Positions 10,808 through 21,600 of a DNA stretch of 64,000 nt are shown here, piece after piece. Position numbers and translations under genes: made by a program. How positions within the stretch are numbered: position 1 is the stretch's first letter; every line of letters begins with the position of its first letter. The stretch comes from Strongylocentrotus purpuratus (taxonomy: Eukaryota; Echinodermata; Echinoidea; Camarodonta; Strongylocentrotidae): the NCBI RefSeq assembly GCF_000002235.5, contig NW_022145558.1:1362501-1426500 (forward strand), written 5' to 3'. The notes under the pieces are model-generated. The model did no database searches, had not been told where the DNA came from, and saw only the letters and a program-made list of their open reading frames with translations.

Positions 10808-11152
10808 ACCTATCGCAAATTACAATGAATAGAAGACAGGTATGAATCTCATCTTCACTGGTCTTAAAACCTCTAATATCAGGGTTCTCAATAATCAAAT
10901 TGTCAGTATGTACTTCCAATTGTTACCACGTTGTAATTGTACATGTGTCAATATTATTAAAAGTACTGTTTACACAATGAGGAAATTTACCTTAATAGGT
11001 TAGCTTTCACTAACTGGAGCTAGCTGCTTGCATCTTCACACCAATGGCGGAGGAGTTGTTGTACTTCTCATGCTGTTGAACTTGAAGTAAGTCGAACTGT
11101 GTAAAGAGTATGTAATCATATGTAAATAATCTGAAAAGCTTTGATGCTTGAG

Positions 11153-11158
11153 AATAAA
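11153..11158 (+). promoter_or_regulatory. candidate poly(A) signal of the transposase gene
   Basis: AATAAA lies 346 bp after the stop codon, the first good hexamer downstream on the plus strand. It would give a 3' UTR of roughly 360 nt. Confidence 0.5.
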
Positions 11159-12395
11159 GCAGAATTGTACAGTACTCAATCTTGTTGTTCTCGTTATTTT
11201 TTACTCCACATATATAGCGAATAGTAAAAACTTTTATTTACAGGTAATCAAACAAGGGATCCCATTAATATTTATTGAATGATTTTGATGATTGCTTTGT
11301 GGTCTCGAGACACCACCTGCCAGAACAATTCATCGCTGGTTTCTTGAACCGACGCACTTTCATATGGGCTTAACAATTGCTCATTTACACCGGTTCACAA
11401 AACCAGCAACAAATTCTTAACATAGACATGCATATTGCAAGGTTTGTGAGAATGCGATGTGTTGATGTTTGGGACAGTATTATCGTGCATGAATGTTAAC
11501 AATTGAAAAAAAGTCTATCTGGGTCACATATGGGGCCCTTTAATATAACAGCACATAGTTTTGTGCAATTCAATTCAATAAAGACTTTGTACTTTTTGCA
11601 ATTATACAAGTAGGTCTAGATTACATTAACCCTTGCTCGATATACTCTAGACCTCTACATTATGATACAACATATATTATAGATCTACATAGGGCCTACA
11701 TCATACATGTAATCTACTTTTACTTTTTAGATTATAATAATTATCATTTAGGGTCTAAATTAAATGATTCTAAGACAAAGGTATGCATAAGTACATAACT
11801 CATAACTCTTTCATGGTTTTATTGTTGGGGGGGGGGGGGGGTGGGGGGGGGGGATAATAATGAAATATTTTCTAAATTGGGATTATTGGGCAGACCCCCC
11901 CCCCCCCCCCAACATCCACTCTCCAGCCACGGCCAAGGTCAAGTTTGGTTTAATCACAATAAACAAAATCAATTAGATTCTACACGCTCTTGATCTATGC
12001 CAAATTCTGTTGCACACATGAAAAATAAATTTTTAAACTGTAACAAAAGTTACACCTGGCTCAGCTTCAGTTAATAACATAACACACATCACTCATCAGG
12101 CGATAAAAAATTTCCCCTGACCATGCTCAAGATCTATTTGATTTTCTTTTAATCTAATAGAAAAAAAATCTTGTGACATGTGCATATCTAAAAACAACAT
12201 TCTAAAGAAACATAATCTAAAAATGTCATGATAAAATTCAATTCGAGCGATTTTTAATATTTTTTTAAACTTGTGTTTATGCTTCCAAATGTGCGCAAGA
12301 CACATTTATCTGCATGTGGGATTGTTCACACAACGGTAGGGTGGCGTTACACTACCCTGACCGAAGCGGGCTACACGTGTTCGCGTACACGCTAA

Positions 12396-12440
12396 ATATA
12401 TAAATCAGCTGCTTTGTTGCATCTTCAAACTCAGTTTAGT
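12396..12440 (+). promoter_or_regulatory. TATA-like core promoter without an obvious gene
   Basis: AATATATAAATC near 12395-12406 is followed about 30 bp later by CTTCAAACTCAGTTT. It points out of the transposon toward the satellite, and no open frame follows before the right end. It may be chance in A+T-rich DNA. Confidence 0.25.
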
Positions 12441-12628
12441 ATTTGTTTCACGTTATAAATCTGCAAAACTAGGTAATCAAATCATCAGAAATATCATAAT
12501 AAATTGTATGATAACTATCAATTCTCGTATCTTGCTCCATATTCAATAATGTACTACGATTTCGGGTGAAAGGTGTGAAATTAGGAGAAATTGGAAAAAA
12601 TTACCTTATCTTTGAGGACTCGTAGCTT

Positions 12629-12656
12629 AAAATCTGCCCAACGAGACTTGTAAAAC
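12629..12656 (-). repeat. inner inverted repeat of the transposon, right arm
   Basis: This is the perfect 28-bp inverted partner of 5726-5753. It lies 385 bp inside the right end; its partner lies 469 bp inside the left end. Confidence 0.9.
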
Positions 12657-13026
12657 CAAATGATCAATTTGAGGAGAAAATGATGAGCAATCAAAATATA
12701 TACATGAGATCATTAAAAAAAATTGTATTTTATCGCCATGACAACTTAAAAAAAACCTTGAATTTTAAGTGTCGTAAAGTGACAAATAAGGTCATTTTCA
12801 GATCGCATTTGGAATATTTTGGCAAAAACAAATATGGACAAATAATATAGTTTTGGAACGAGCTTGATTAACTGAACCTAGAGGTACAATCAAAAATCCT
12901 GGTTATCGATTCGACAGTTGTTCAGGGGGGAATGAATATGCATGAGATGAGAAGAGAAAAAGAACGTATTCACGCACAGAAATGTGAAATTTAGTGCGCA
13001 AAATGGCCGCGCCCATCTAATACCGA

Positions 13027-13041
13027 CCGTGCCGATACGTG
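13027..13041 (-). repeat. right terminal inverted repeat of the RAG1-like transposon
   Basis: The minus strand reads CACGTATCGGCACGG. The duplicated CCCA follows at 13042-13045, and then satellite sequence resumes with GAAGAAAGAAG. Confidence 0.9.
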
Positions 13042-13046
13042 CCCAG

Positions 13047-15460
13047 AAGAAAGAAGACAAATTGCTGTACCGTGCTCGACTCTCCTTGTCTTAATTCAGT
13101 TTCTCCCCTTTGACGTTTCATTAAATTATGAGAAAAAGCAGACGTTTGGGTGTACTGTTCTTGACTCTTAATCCTTATCTGGATTCAGTTTTCCCCCTCC
13201 CGCGCAAAGCGCGGAAGCTTTGACATTTCATTAAATTATGAGAAAAAGCAGACGTTTGGGTGTACTGTTCTTGACTCTTAATCCTTATCTGGATTCAGTT
13301 CTCCCCATCTCGGGAGAAGCGCGAAAGTTTTGGCGTTTTATTTAATTATTAGAGAAAGAAGACAAATTGCTGTACCGTGCTCGACTCTCTTAGTCCTTGT
13401 CTTAATTCATTTTCTTCCCCTCCCGCGCAAAGCGCGAAAGTTTTGGCGTTTCATTAAATTATTATAAAAAGAAGACCATTCGTTAAACCGTTTTCGATTC
13501 TTAAAGCCCTATTTATCTAAATTCAGTTCTCCCCCTCCCGCGTGAAGCCTGGAAGTTTTGGCGTTTCATCATATTATTATGAAAAGGAGACGATTTGCTG
13601 TACCGTTATCGACTGTTAATCCTTGTCTGAATTCAGTTTCTCCCCCTCCCGCGCAAAGCGCGGAAGCTTTGACGTTTCATTAAATTATGAGAAAAAGCAG
13701 ACGTTTGGGTGTACTGTTCTTGACTCTTAATCCTTATCTGGATTCAGTTCTTTCCATCTCGGGAGAAGCGCGAACGTTTTGGCGTTTTATTTAATTATTA
13801 GAGAAAGAAGACGAATTGCTGTACCGTGCTCGACTCTCTTAGTCCTTGTCTTAATTCAGTTTCTTCCCCTCCCGCGCAAAGCGCAAAAGTTTTGGCGTTT
13901 CATTAAATTATTATGAAAAGAAGACGTTTAGGTGTACTGTTCTTGACTCTTAATCCTTATCTGGATTCAGTTCTCCCCCTCACGCGTGACGCGCGAAAGT
14001 TATGGCGTTTCATTAAATTATGAGAAAAAGCAGACGTTTGGGTGTACTGTTCTCGACTCTTAATCCTTATCTGGATTCAGTTCTCCCCCTCCCGCGTGAA
14101 GCGCGGAAGTTTTGGCGTTTCATTAAATTATGAGAAAAAGCAGACGTTTGGGTGTACTTTTCTCGACTGTTAATCCTTGTCTGAATTCAGTTTCTCCCCC
14201 TCCCGCGTGAAGCGCGGAAGTTTTGACGTTTCATTAAATTATGAGAAAAAGCAGACGTTTGGTTGTACTGTTCTCGACTCTTAATCCTTATCTGGATTCA
14301 GTTCTCCCCCTCCCGCTTGAAGCGCGGAAGTTTTGGCGTTTCATTAAATTATGAGAAAAAGCAGACGTTTGGGTGTACTGTTCTCGACTGTTAATCCTTG
14401 TCTGAATTCAGTTTCTCCCCCTCTCGCGCAAAGCGCTGAAGCTTTAACGATTCATTAAATTATGAGAAAAAGTAGACGTTTGGGTGTACTGTTGTCGACT
14501 GTTTATCCTTGTCTGAATTCAGTTTCTCCCCCTCCCGCGCAAAGCGCTGAAGCTTTAACGATTCATTAAATTATGAGAAAAAGTTACCGTTTGGGTGTAC
14601 TGTTCTCGACTGTTTATCCTTGTCTGAATTCAGTTTCTCCCCTACCCGCGCAAAACGCGGAAGTTTTGACGTTTCATAAAGTTATGAGAAGAAGCAGACG
14701 TTTGGGTGTACTGTTCTTGACTCTTAATCATTATCTGGATTCAGTTCTCCCCAGAAGAAAGAAGACAAATTGCTGTACCGTGCTCGACTCTCCTTGTCTT
14801 AATTCAGTTTCTCCCCTTTGACGTTTCATTAAATTATGAGAAAAAGCAGACGTTTGGGTGTACTGTTCTTGACTCTTAATCCTTATCTGGATTCAGTTTT
14901 CCCCCTCCCGCGCAAAGCGCGGAAGCTTTGACATTTCATAAAGTTATGAGAAAAAGCAGACGTTTGGGTGTACTGTTCTTGACTCTTAATCCTTATCTGG
15001 ATTCAGTTCTCCCCATCTCGGGAGAAGCGCGAAAGTTTTGGCGTTTTATTTAATTATTAGAGAAAGAAGACGAATTGCTGTACCGTGCTCGACTCTCTTA
15101 GTCCTTGTCTTAATTCATTTTCTTCCCCTCCCGCGCAAAGCGCGAAAGTTTTGGCGTTTCATTAAATTATTATAAAAAGAAGACCATTCGTTAAACCGTT
15201 TTCGATTCTTAAAGCCCTATTTATCTAAATTCAGTTCTCCCCCTCCCGCGTGAAGCCTGGAAGTTTTGGCGTTTCATCATATTATTATGAAAAGGAGACG
15301 ATTTGCTGTACCGTTATCGACTGTTAATCCTTGTCTGAATTCAGTTTCTCCCCCTCCCGCGCAAAGCGCGGAAGCTTTGACGTTTCATTAAATTATGAGA
15401 AAAAGCAGACGTTTGGGTGTACTGTTCTTGACTCTTAATCCTTATCTGGATTCAGTTCTT
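13047..15460 (+). repeat. higher-order duplication with 1706-bp period
   Basis: Sequence starting at the short junction unit (AGAAGAAAGAAGACAAATTG) at 13046 recurs at 14752 and stays nearly identical for about 700 bp, to about 15460. The same junction unit recurs at 18079 and 18564. Confidence 0.8.
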
Positions 15461-17779
15461 TCCATCTCGCGCGAAGCGCGAAAGTTTTGGCGTTTTATTT
15501 AATTATTAGAGAAAGAAGACGAATTGCTGTACCGTGCTCAACTCTCTTAGTCCTTGTCTTAATTCAGTTTCTCCCCCTCCCGCGCAAAGCGCGGAAGCTT
15601 TGACGTTTCATTAAATTATGAGAAAAAGCAGACGTTTGGGTGTACTGTTCTCGACTCTTAATCCTTATCTGGATTCAGTTCTCCCCATCTCGGGAGAAGC
15701 GCGAAAGTTTTGGCGTTTTATTTAATTATTAGAGAAAGAAGACGAATTGCTGTACCGTGCTCGACTCTCTTAGTCCTTGTCTTAATTCACGTTCTCCCCC
15801 TCCTGCGCAAAGCGCGGAAGCTTTGACGCTTCATTAAATTATGAGAAAAAGCAGACAATTGGGTGTACTGTTCTCGACTTTTAATCCTTGTCTGAATTCA
15901 GTTTCTCCCCCTCCCGCGCAAAGCGCTGAAGCTTTGACGTTCCATTAAATTATGAGAAAAAGCAGACGTTTGGGTGTACTGTTCTCGACTGTTAATCCTT
16001 ATCTGGATTTAGATCTCCCCCTCCCGCGTGAAGCGCTGATTTTTTGTCGTTTCATTAAATTATGAGAAAAAGAAGACGATTTGCCGTACCGTTGTCGACT
16101 GTTAATCCTTGTCTGAATTCAGTTTCTCCCCCTCCCGCGCAAAGCGTAGAAGCTTTGACGTTTCATGAAGTTATGAGAAAAAGCAGACGTTTTGGGTGTA
16201 TTGTTCTCGACCCTTATTCCTTATCTGGATTCAGTTCTACCCCTCCCGCGCGAAGCGCGAAAGCTTCGGCGTTTTATTAAATTATTAGAGAAAGTAGAAC
16301 ATTCGTTGAACCGTGCTCGACTCTCTTAATCCTTGTTTGAATTCAGTTTCTCCCTCTCCTTTTTTTTTATTAAATTTTTAGAGAAAGTAGACGATTTGTT
16401 GCACCGTTTTCGATTCTTAAAGCCCTATTTATCTAAATTCAGTTACCTCCTTCCCGCGCGAAGCGCGAAAAAGCTTAGACGTTTGATTTAATTATGAGAA
16501 AAAGCAGACGTTTGGGTGTACTGTTCTCGACTCTTAATCCTTATCTGGTTTCAGTTCTCCCCCTCCCGCGCAAACCGCGGAAGTTTTGACATTTCATGAA
16601 GTTATGAAAAAAAGCAGACGTTTGGGTGTACTGTTCTCGACTCTTAATCATTATCTGGATTTAGTTCTCGCCATCTCGCGCGAAGCGCGAAAGTTTTGGC
16701 GTTTTATTTAATTATTAGAGAAAGAAGACGAATTGCTGTACCGTGCTCGACTCTCTTAGTCCTTGTCTTAATTCAGTTTCTCCCCTTTGACGTTTCATTA
16801 AATTATGAGAAAAAGCAGACGTTTGGGTGTACTGTTCTTGACTCTTAATCCTTATCTGGATTCAGTTTTCCCCCTCCCGCGCAAAGCGCGGAAGCTTTGA
16901 CATTTCATAAAGTTATGAGAAAAAGCAGACGTTTGGGTGTAGTGTTCTCGACTCTTAATCCTTATCTACATTCAGTTCTCCCTTTCTCGCGAGGAGCGCG
17001 AAAGTTTTGGCGTTTTATTTAATTATTAGAGAAAGAAGACGAATTGCTGTACCGTGCTTGACTCTCTTAGTCCTTGTCTTAATTCAGTTTCTCCCCCTCC
17101 CGCGCAAAGCGCGAAAGTTTTGGCGTTTCATTAAATTATTATAAAAAGAAGACGATTCTTAAAGCCCTATTTATCTAAATTCAGTTCTCCCCCTCCCGCG
17201 TGAAGCGTGGAAGTTTTGGCGTTTCATCAAATTATTATAAAAAGGAGACGATTTGCTGTACCGTTCTCGACTGTTAATCCTTGCCTGAATTCAGTTTCTC
17301 CCCCTCCCGCGCAAAGCGCGGAAGCTTTGACGTTTCATTAAATTATGAGAAAAAGCAGACGTTTGGGTGTACTGTTCTTGACTCTTAATCCTTATCTGGA
17401 TTCAGTTCTTTCCATCTCGCGCGAAGCGCGAAATTTTTGGCGTTTTATTTAATTATTAGAAAAAAAAGACGAATTGCTGTACCGTGCTCAACTCTCTTAG
17501 TCCTTGTCTTAATTCAGTTTCTCCCCCTCTCGCGCAAAGCGCGGAAGCTTTTACCTTTCATTAAATTATGAGAAAAAGCAGACGTTTGGGTGTACTGTTC
17601 TCGACTCTTAATCCTTATCTGGATTCAGTTCTCCCCCTCCCGCGTGAAGCGCGGAAGTTTTGGCGTTTCATTAAATTATGAGAAAAAGCAGACGTTTGGG
17701 TGTACTGTTCTCGACTCTTAATCCTTGTCTGAATTCAGTTTCTCCCCCTCCCGCGCAAAGCGCTGAAGCTTTAACGATT

Positions 17780-18640
17780 CATTAAATTATGAGAAAAAGT
17801 AGACGTTTGGGTGTACTGTTCTCGACTGTTTATCCTTGTCTGAATTCAGTTTCTCCCCCTCCCGCGCAAAGCGCTGAATCTTTAACGATTCATTAAATTA
17901 TGAGAAAAAGTAGACGTTTGGGTGTACTGTTCTCGACTGTTTATCCTTGTCTGAATTCAGTTTCTCCCCTACCCGCGCAAAACGCGGAAGTTTTGACGTT
18001 TCATAAAGTTATGAGAAGAAGCAGACGTTTGGGTATACTGTTCTCGACTCTTAATCATTATCTGGATTCAGTTCTCCCCAGAAGAAAGAAGACAAATTGC
18101 TGTACCGTGCTCGACTCTCCTTGTGTTAATTCAGTTTCTCCCCTTTGACGTTTCATTAAATTATGAGAAAAAGCAGACGTTTGGGTGTACTGTTCTCGAC
18201 TGTTAATCCTTGTCTGAATTCAGTTTCTCCCCCTCTCGCGCAAAGCGCTGAAGCTTTAACGATTCATTAAATTATGAGAAAAAGTAGACGTTTGGGTGTA
18301 CTGTTGTCGACTGTTTATCCTTGTCTAAATTCAGTTTCTCCCCCTCCCGCGCAAAGCGCTGAATCTTAAACGATTCATTAAATTATGAGAAAAAGTAGAC
18401 GTTTGGGTGTACTGTTCTCGACTGTTTATCCTTGTCTGAATTCAGTTTCTCCCCTACCCGCGCAAAACGCGGAAGTTTTGACGTTTCAGAAAGTTATGAG
18501 AAGAAGCAGACGTTTGGGTAAACTGTTCTCGACTCTTAATCATTATCTTGATTCAGTTCTCCCCAGAAGAAAGAAGACAAATTGCTGTACCGTGCTCGAC
18601 TCTCCTCGTCTTAATTCAGTTTCTCCCCTTTGACGTTTCA
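17780..18640 (+). repeat. higher-order duplication with 485-bp period
   Basis: Units around 17900-18148 recur at 18385-18633, including the short junction unit. The period is not a whole number of 110-bp units because the junction unit is truncated. Confidence 0.75.
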
Positions 18641-21600
18641 TTAAATTATGAGAGAAAGCAGACGTTTGGGTGTACTGTTCTTGACTCTTAATCCTTATCT
18701 GGATTCAGTTTTCCCCCTCCCGCGCAAAGCGCGGAAGCTTTGACATTTCATAAAGTTATGAGAAAAAGCAGACGTTTGGGTGTAGTGTTCTCGACTCTTA
18801 ATCCTTATGTACATTCAGTTCTCCCTATCTCGCGAGAAGCGCGGAAGTTTTGGCGTTTTATTTAATTATTGGAGAAAGAAGACGAATTGCTGTACCGTGC
18901 TCGACTCTCTTAGTCCTTGTCTTAATTCAGTTTCTCCCCCTCCCGCGCAAAGCGCGGAAGCTTTGACGTTTCATTAAATTATGAGAAAAAGCAGACGTTT
19001 GGGTGTACTGTTCTTGACTCTTAATCCTTATCTGGATTCAGTTCTCCCCATCTCGGGAGAAGCGCGAAAGTTTTGGCGTTTTATTTAATTATTAGAGAAA
19101 GAAGACGAATTGCTGTACCGTGCTCGACTATCTTAGTCCTTGTCTTAATTCATTTTTTTCCCCTCCCGCGCAAAGCGCGAAAGTTTTGGCGTTTCATTAA
19201 ATTATTATAAAAAGAAGACCATTCGTTAAACCGTTTTCGATTCTTAAAGCCCTATTTATCTAAATTCAGTTCTCCCCCTCCCGCGTGAAGCCTGGAAGTT
19301 TTGGCGTTTCATAATATTATTATGAAAAGGAGACGATTTGCTGTACCGTTATCGACTGTTAATCCTTGTCTGAATTCAGTTTCTCCCCCTCCCGCGCAAA
19401 GCGCGGAAGCTTTGACGTTTCATGAAGTTATGAGAAAAAGCAGACGTTCGGGTGTACTATTCTCGACTCTTGATCCTTATCTGGATTCAGTTCCCCCCTC
19501 CCGCGAGAAGCGCGAAAGTTTTGGCGTTTTCTTTAATTATTAGAGAAAGAAGACGATTGCTGTACCGTGCTCGACTCTTTCAGTCCTTGTCTTAATTCAG
19601 TTTCTTCCCCTCCCGCGCAAAGCGCGGAAGCTTTGACGTTTCATTAAATTATAAGAAAAAGCAGACGTTTGGGTGTATTGTTCTCGACTGTTAATCCTTG
19701 TCTGAATTCAGTTTCTCCCCCTCCCGCGCAAAGCGCGGAAGCTTTAAAGTTTCATAAAGTTATTAGAAAAAGCAGACGTTTGGGTGTACTGTTCTCGACT
19801 CTTATTCCTTATCTGGATTCAGTTCTCCCCCTCCCGCGCGAAGCGCGAAAGCTTTGGCGTTTTATTAAATTATTAGAGAAAGTAGACGATTCGTTGAACC
19901 GTGCTCGACTCCCTTAATCCTTGTTTTAATTCAGTTTTTCCATCTACTTTGACATTTCATTACATTTTTAGAGAAAGTAAACGATTCGTTGTATCGTTTT
20001 TGATTCTTAAAGCCCTATTTATCTTAATTCAGTTACCCCCTTCCCGCGCGAAGCGCGAAAAAGCTTAGACGTTTGATTTAATTATTAGAGAAAGTAGCCG
20101 ATTTGCTGTACTGTTCTCGACTGTTATTCATTGTCTGAATTCAGTTTCTCCACCTCCCGCGCAAAGCGCGGAAGCTTTGACATTTCATTAAATAATGAAA
20201 AAAAGCAGACGTTTGGGTGTACTGTTCTCGACTCTTAATCCTTGTCTGAATTCAGTTTCTCCACCTCCCGCGCAAAGCGCGAAAGTTATGGCGTTTTATT
20301 TAATTATTAGAGAAAGTAGACGATTTGCTGTACCGTACTCGACTCTCTTAGTCCTTGTCTTAATTCAGTTTCTCCCCCTCCTGCGCAAAGCGCGGAAGCT
20401 TTAAAGTTTCATAAAGTTATTAGAAAAAGCAGAAGTTTGGGTGTACTGTTCTCGACTCTTATTCCTTATCTGGATTCAGTTCTTCCCCTCCCGCGCGAAG
20501 CGCGAAAGTTTTAGCAATTTACTAAATTATTAGAAAAAGTTGACGATTCGTTGAACCGTGCTCGACTCCCTAAATCCTTGTTTTAATTCAGTTTTTCCAT
20601 CTACTTTGACATTTCATTACATTTTTAGAGAAAGTAAACGATTCGTTGCATCGTTTTCAATTCTTAAAGCCCTATTTATCTTAATTCAGTTACCCCCTTC
20701 CCGCGCGAAGCGCGAAAAAGCTTAGACGTTTGATTTAATTATTAGAGAAAGTAGCCGATTTGCTGTACTGTTCTCGACTGTTATTCATTGTCTGAATTCA
20801 GTTTTTCCACCTCCCGCGCAAAGCGCGAAAGTTATGGCGTTTTATTTAATTATTAGAGAAAGAAGACGATTTGCTGTACCGTGCTCGACTCCCTTAGTCC
20901 TTGTCTTAATTCAGTTTCTCCCCCTCCTGCGCAAAGCGCAGTAGCTTTGACGTTTCATTAAATTATGAGAAAAAGCAGACGTTAGGGTGTACTGTTCTCG
21001 ACTCTTAATCCTTATCTGAATTCAGTTCTCCCCCTCCCGCGTGAAGCGCGGAAGTTTTGGCGTTTCATTAAATTATTATAAAAAGAAGACGATTTGCTGT
21101 ACCGTGCTCGCTCTCTCAGTACTTGTCTTAATTCAGTTTCTCCCCCTCCCGCGCAGAGCGCGGAAACTTTGACGTTTCATTAAATGATGAGAAAAAGGAG
21201 ACGTTTGGGTGTACTGTTCTCGAATGTTAATCCTTGTCTGAATTCAGTTTCTCCCCCTCCCGCGCAAAGTGCGGAAGCTTTAGAGTTTAATGAAGTTATG
21301 AGAAAAAGAAGACGATTTGCTGTACCGTGCTCGACTCTCTCAGTACTTGTCTTAATTCAGTTTCTCCCCCTCCCGCGCAAAGCGCTGAAGCTTTGACGTT
21401 TCATTTAATTATGAGAAAAAGCAGACGTTTGGGCGTACTGTTCTCGACTGTTAATCCTTATCTGGATTCAGTTCTCCCCCTCCCGCGTGAAGCGCTGAAG
21501 TTTTGGCGTCTCATTAAATTATGAGAAAAAGAAGACGATTTGCCGTACCGTTCTCGACTGTTAATCCTCGTCTGAATTCAGTTTCTCCCCCTCCCGCGCA

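Larger units (their letters stand above)
10808..12628. other. non-coding right arm of the transposon
   Basis: No convincing gene is seen on either strand. In particular I see no kelch-like or PHD-containing second gene that could be a RAG2 partner. The stretch holds an imperfect inverted repeat (GCTGGTTTCTTGAACCG near 11325 against its inverse near 11400), a poly-G tract (11827-11853) and an opposing poly-C tract (11895-11910). The only open frame, at 12096-12305 on the minus strand, is A+T-rich and unlike a known protein. Confidence 0.6.
5257..13041 (+). mobile_element. RAG1-like (N-RAG-TP-type) DNA transposon, 7785 bp, complete
   Basis: Both ends are visible. The left end is CACGTATCAGCACGG (5257-5271), and the right end reads CACGTATCGGCACGG on the minus strand (13041-13027), 14 of 15 bases equal. 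The 4-bp sequence CCCA flanks both sides (5253-5256 and 13042-13045). Related satellite copies at 14750-14753, 18077-18080 and 18562-18565 show the uninterrupted site TTCTCCCCAGAAG with one CCCA, which fixes the ends. Inside is one spliced transposase gene (5780-10807), a 28-bp inner inverted repeat, and about 1.8 kb of non-coding DNA on the right. Ends starting with CAC are shared with Transib, ProtoRAG and RAG signal heptamers, but those duplicate 5 bp. The element's name rests on the N-terminal domain of its transposase and is an inference. Confidence 0.9.

Noticed and set aside
5257-13041. Calling the element ProtoRAG
   Set aside because: No RAG2-like gene is present and the target duplication is 4 bp instead of 5 bp.
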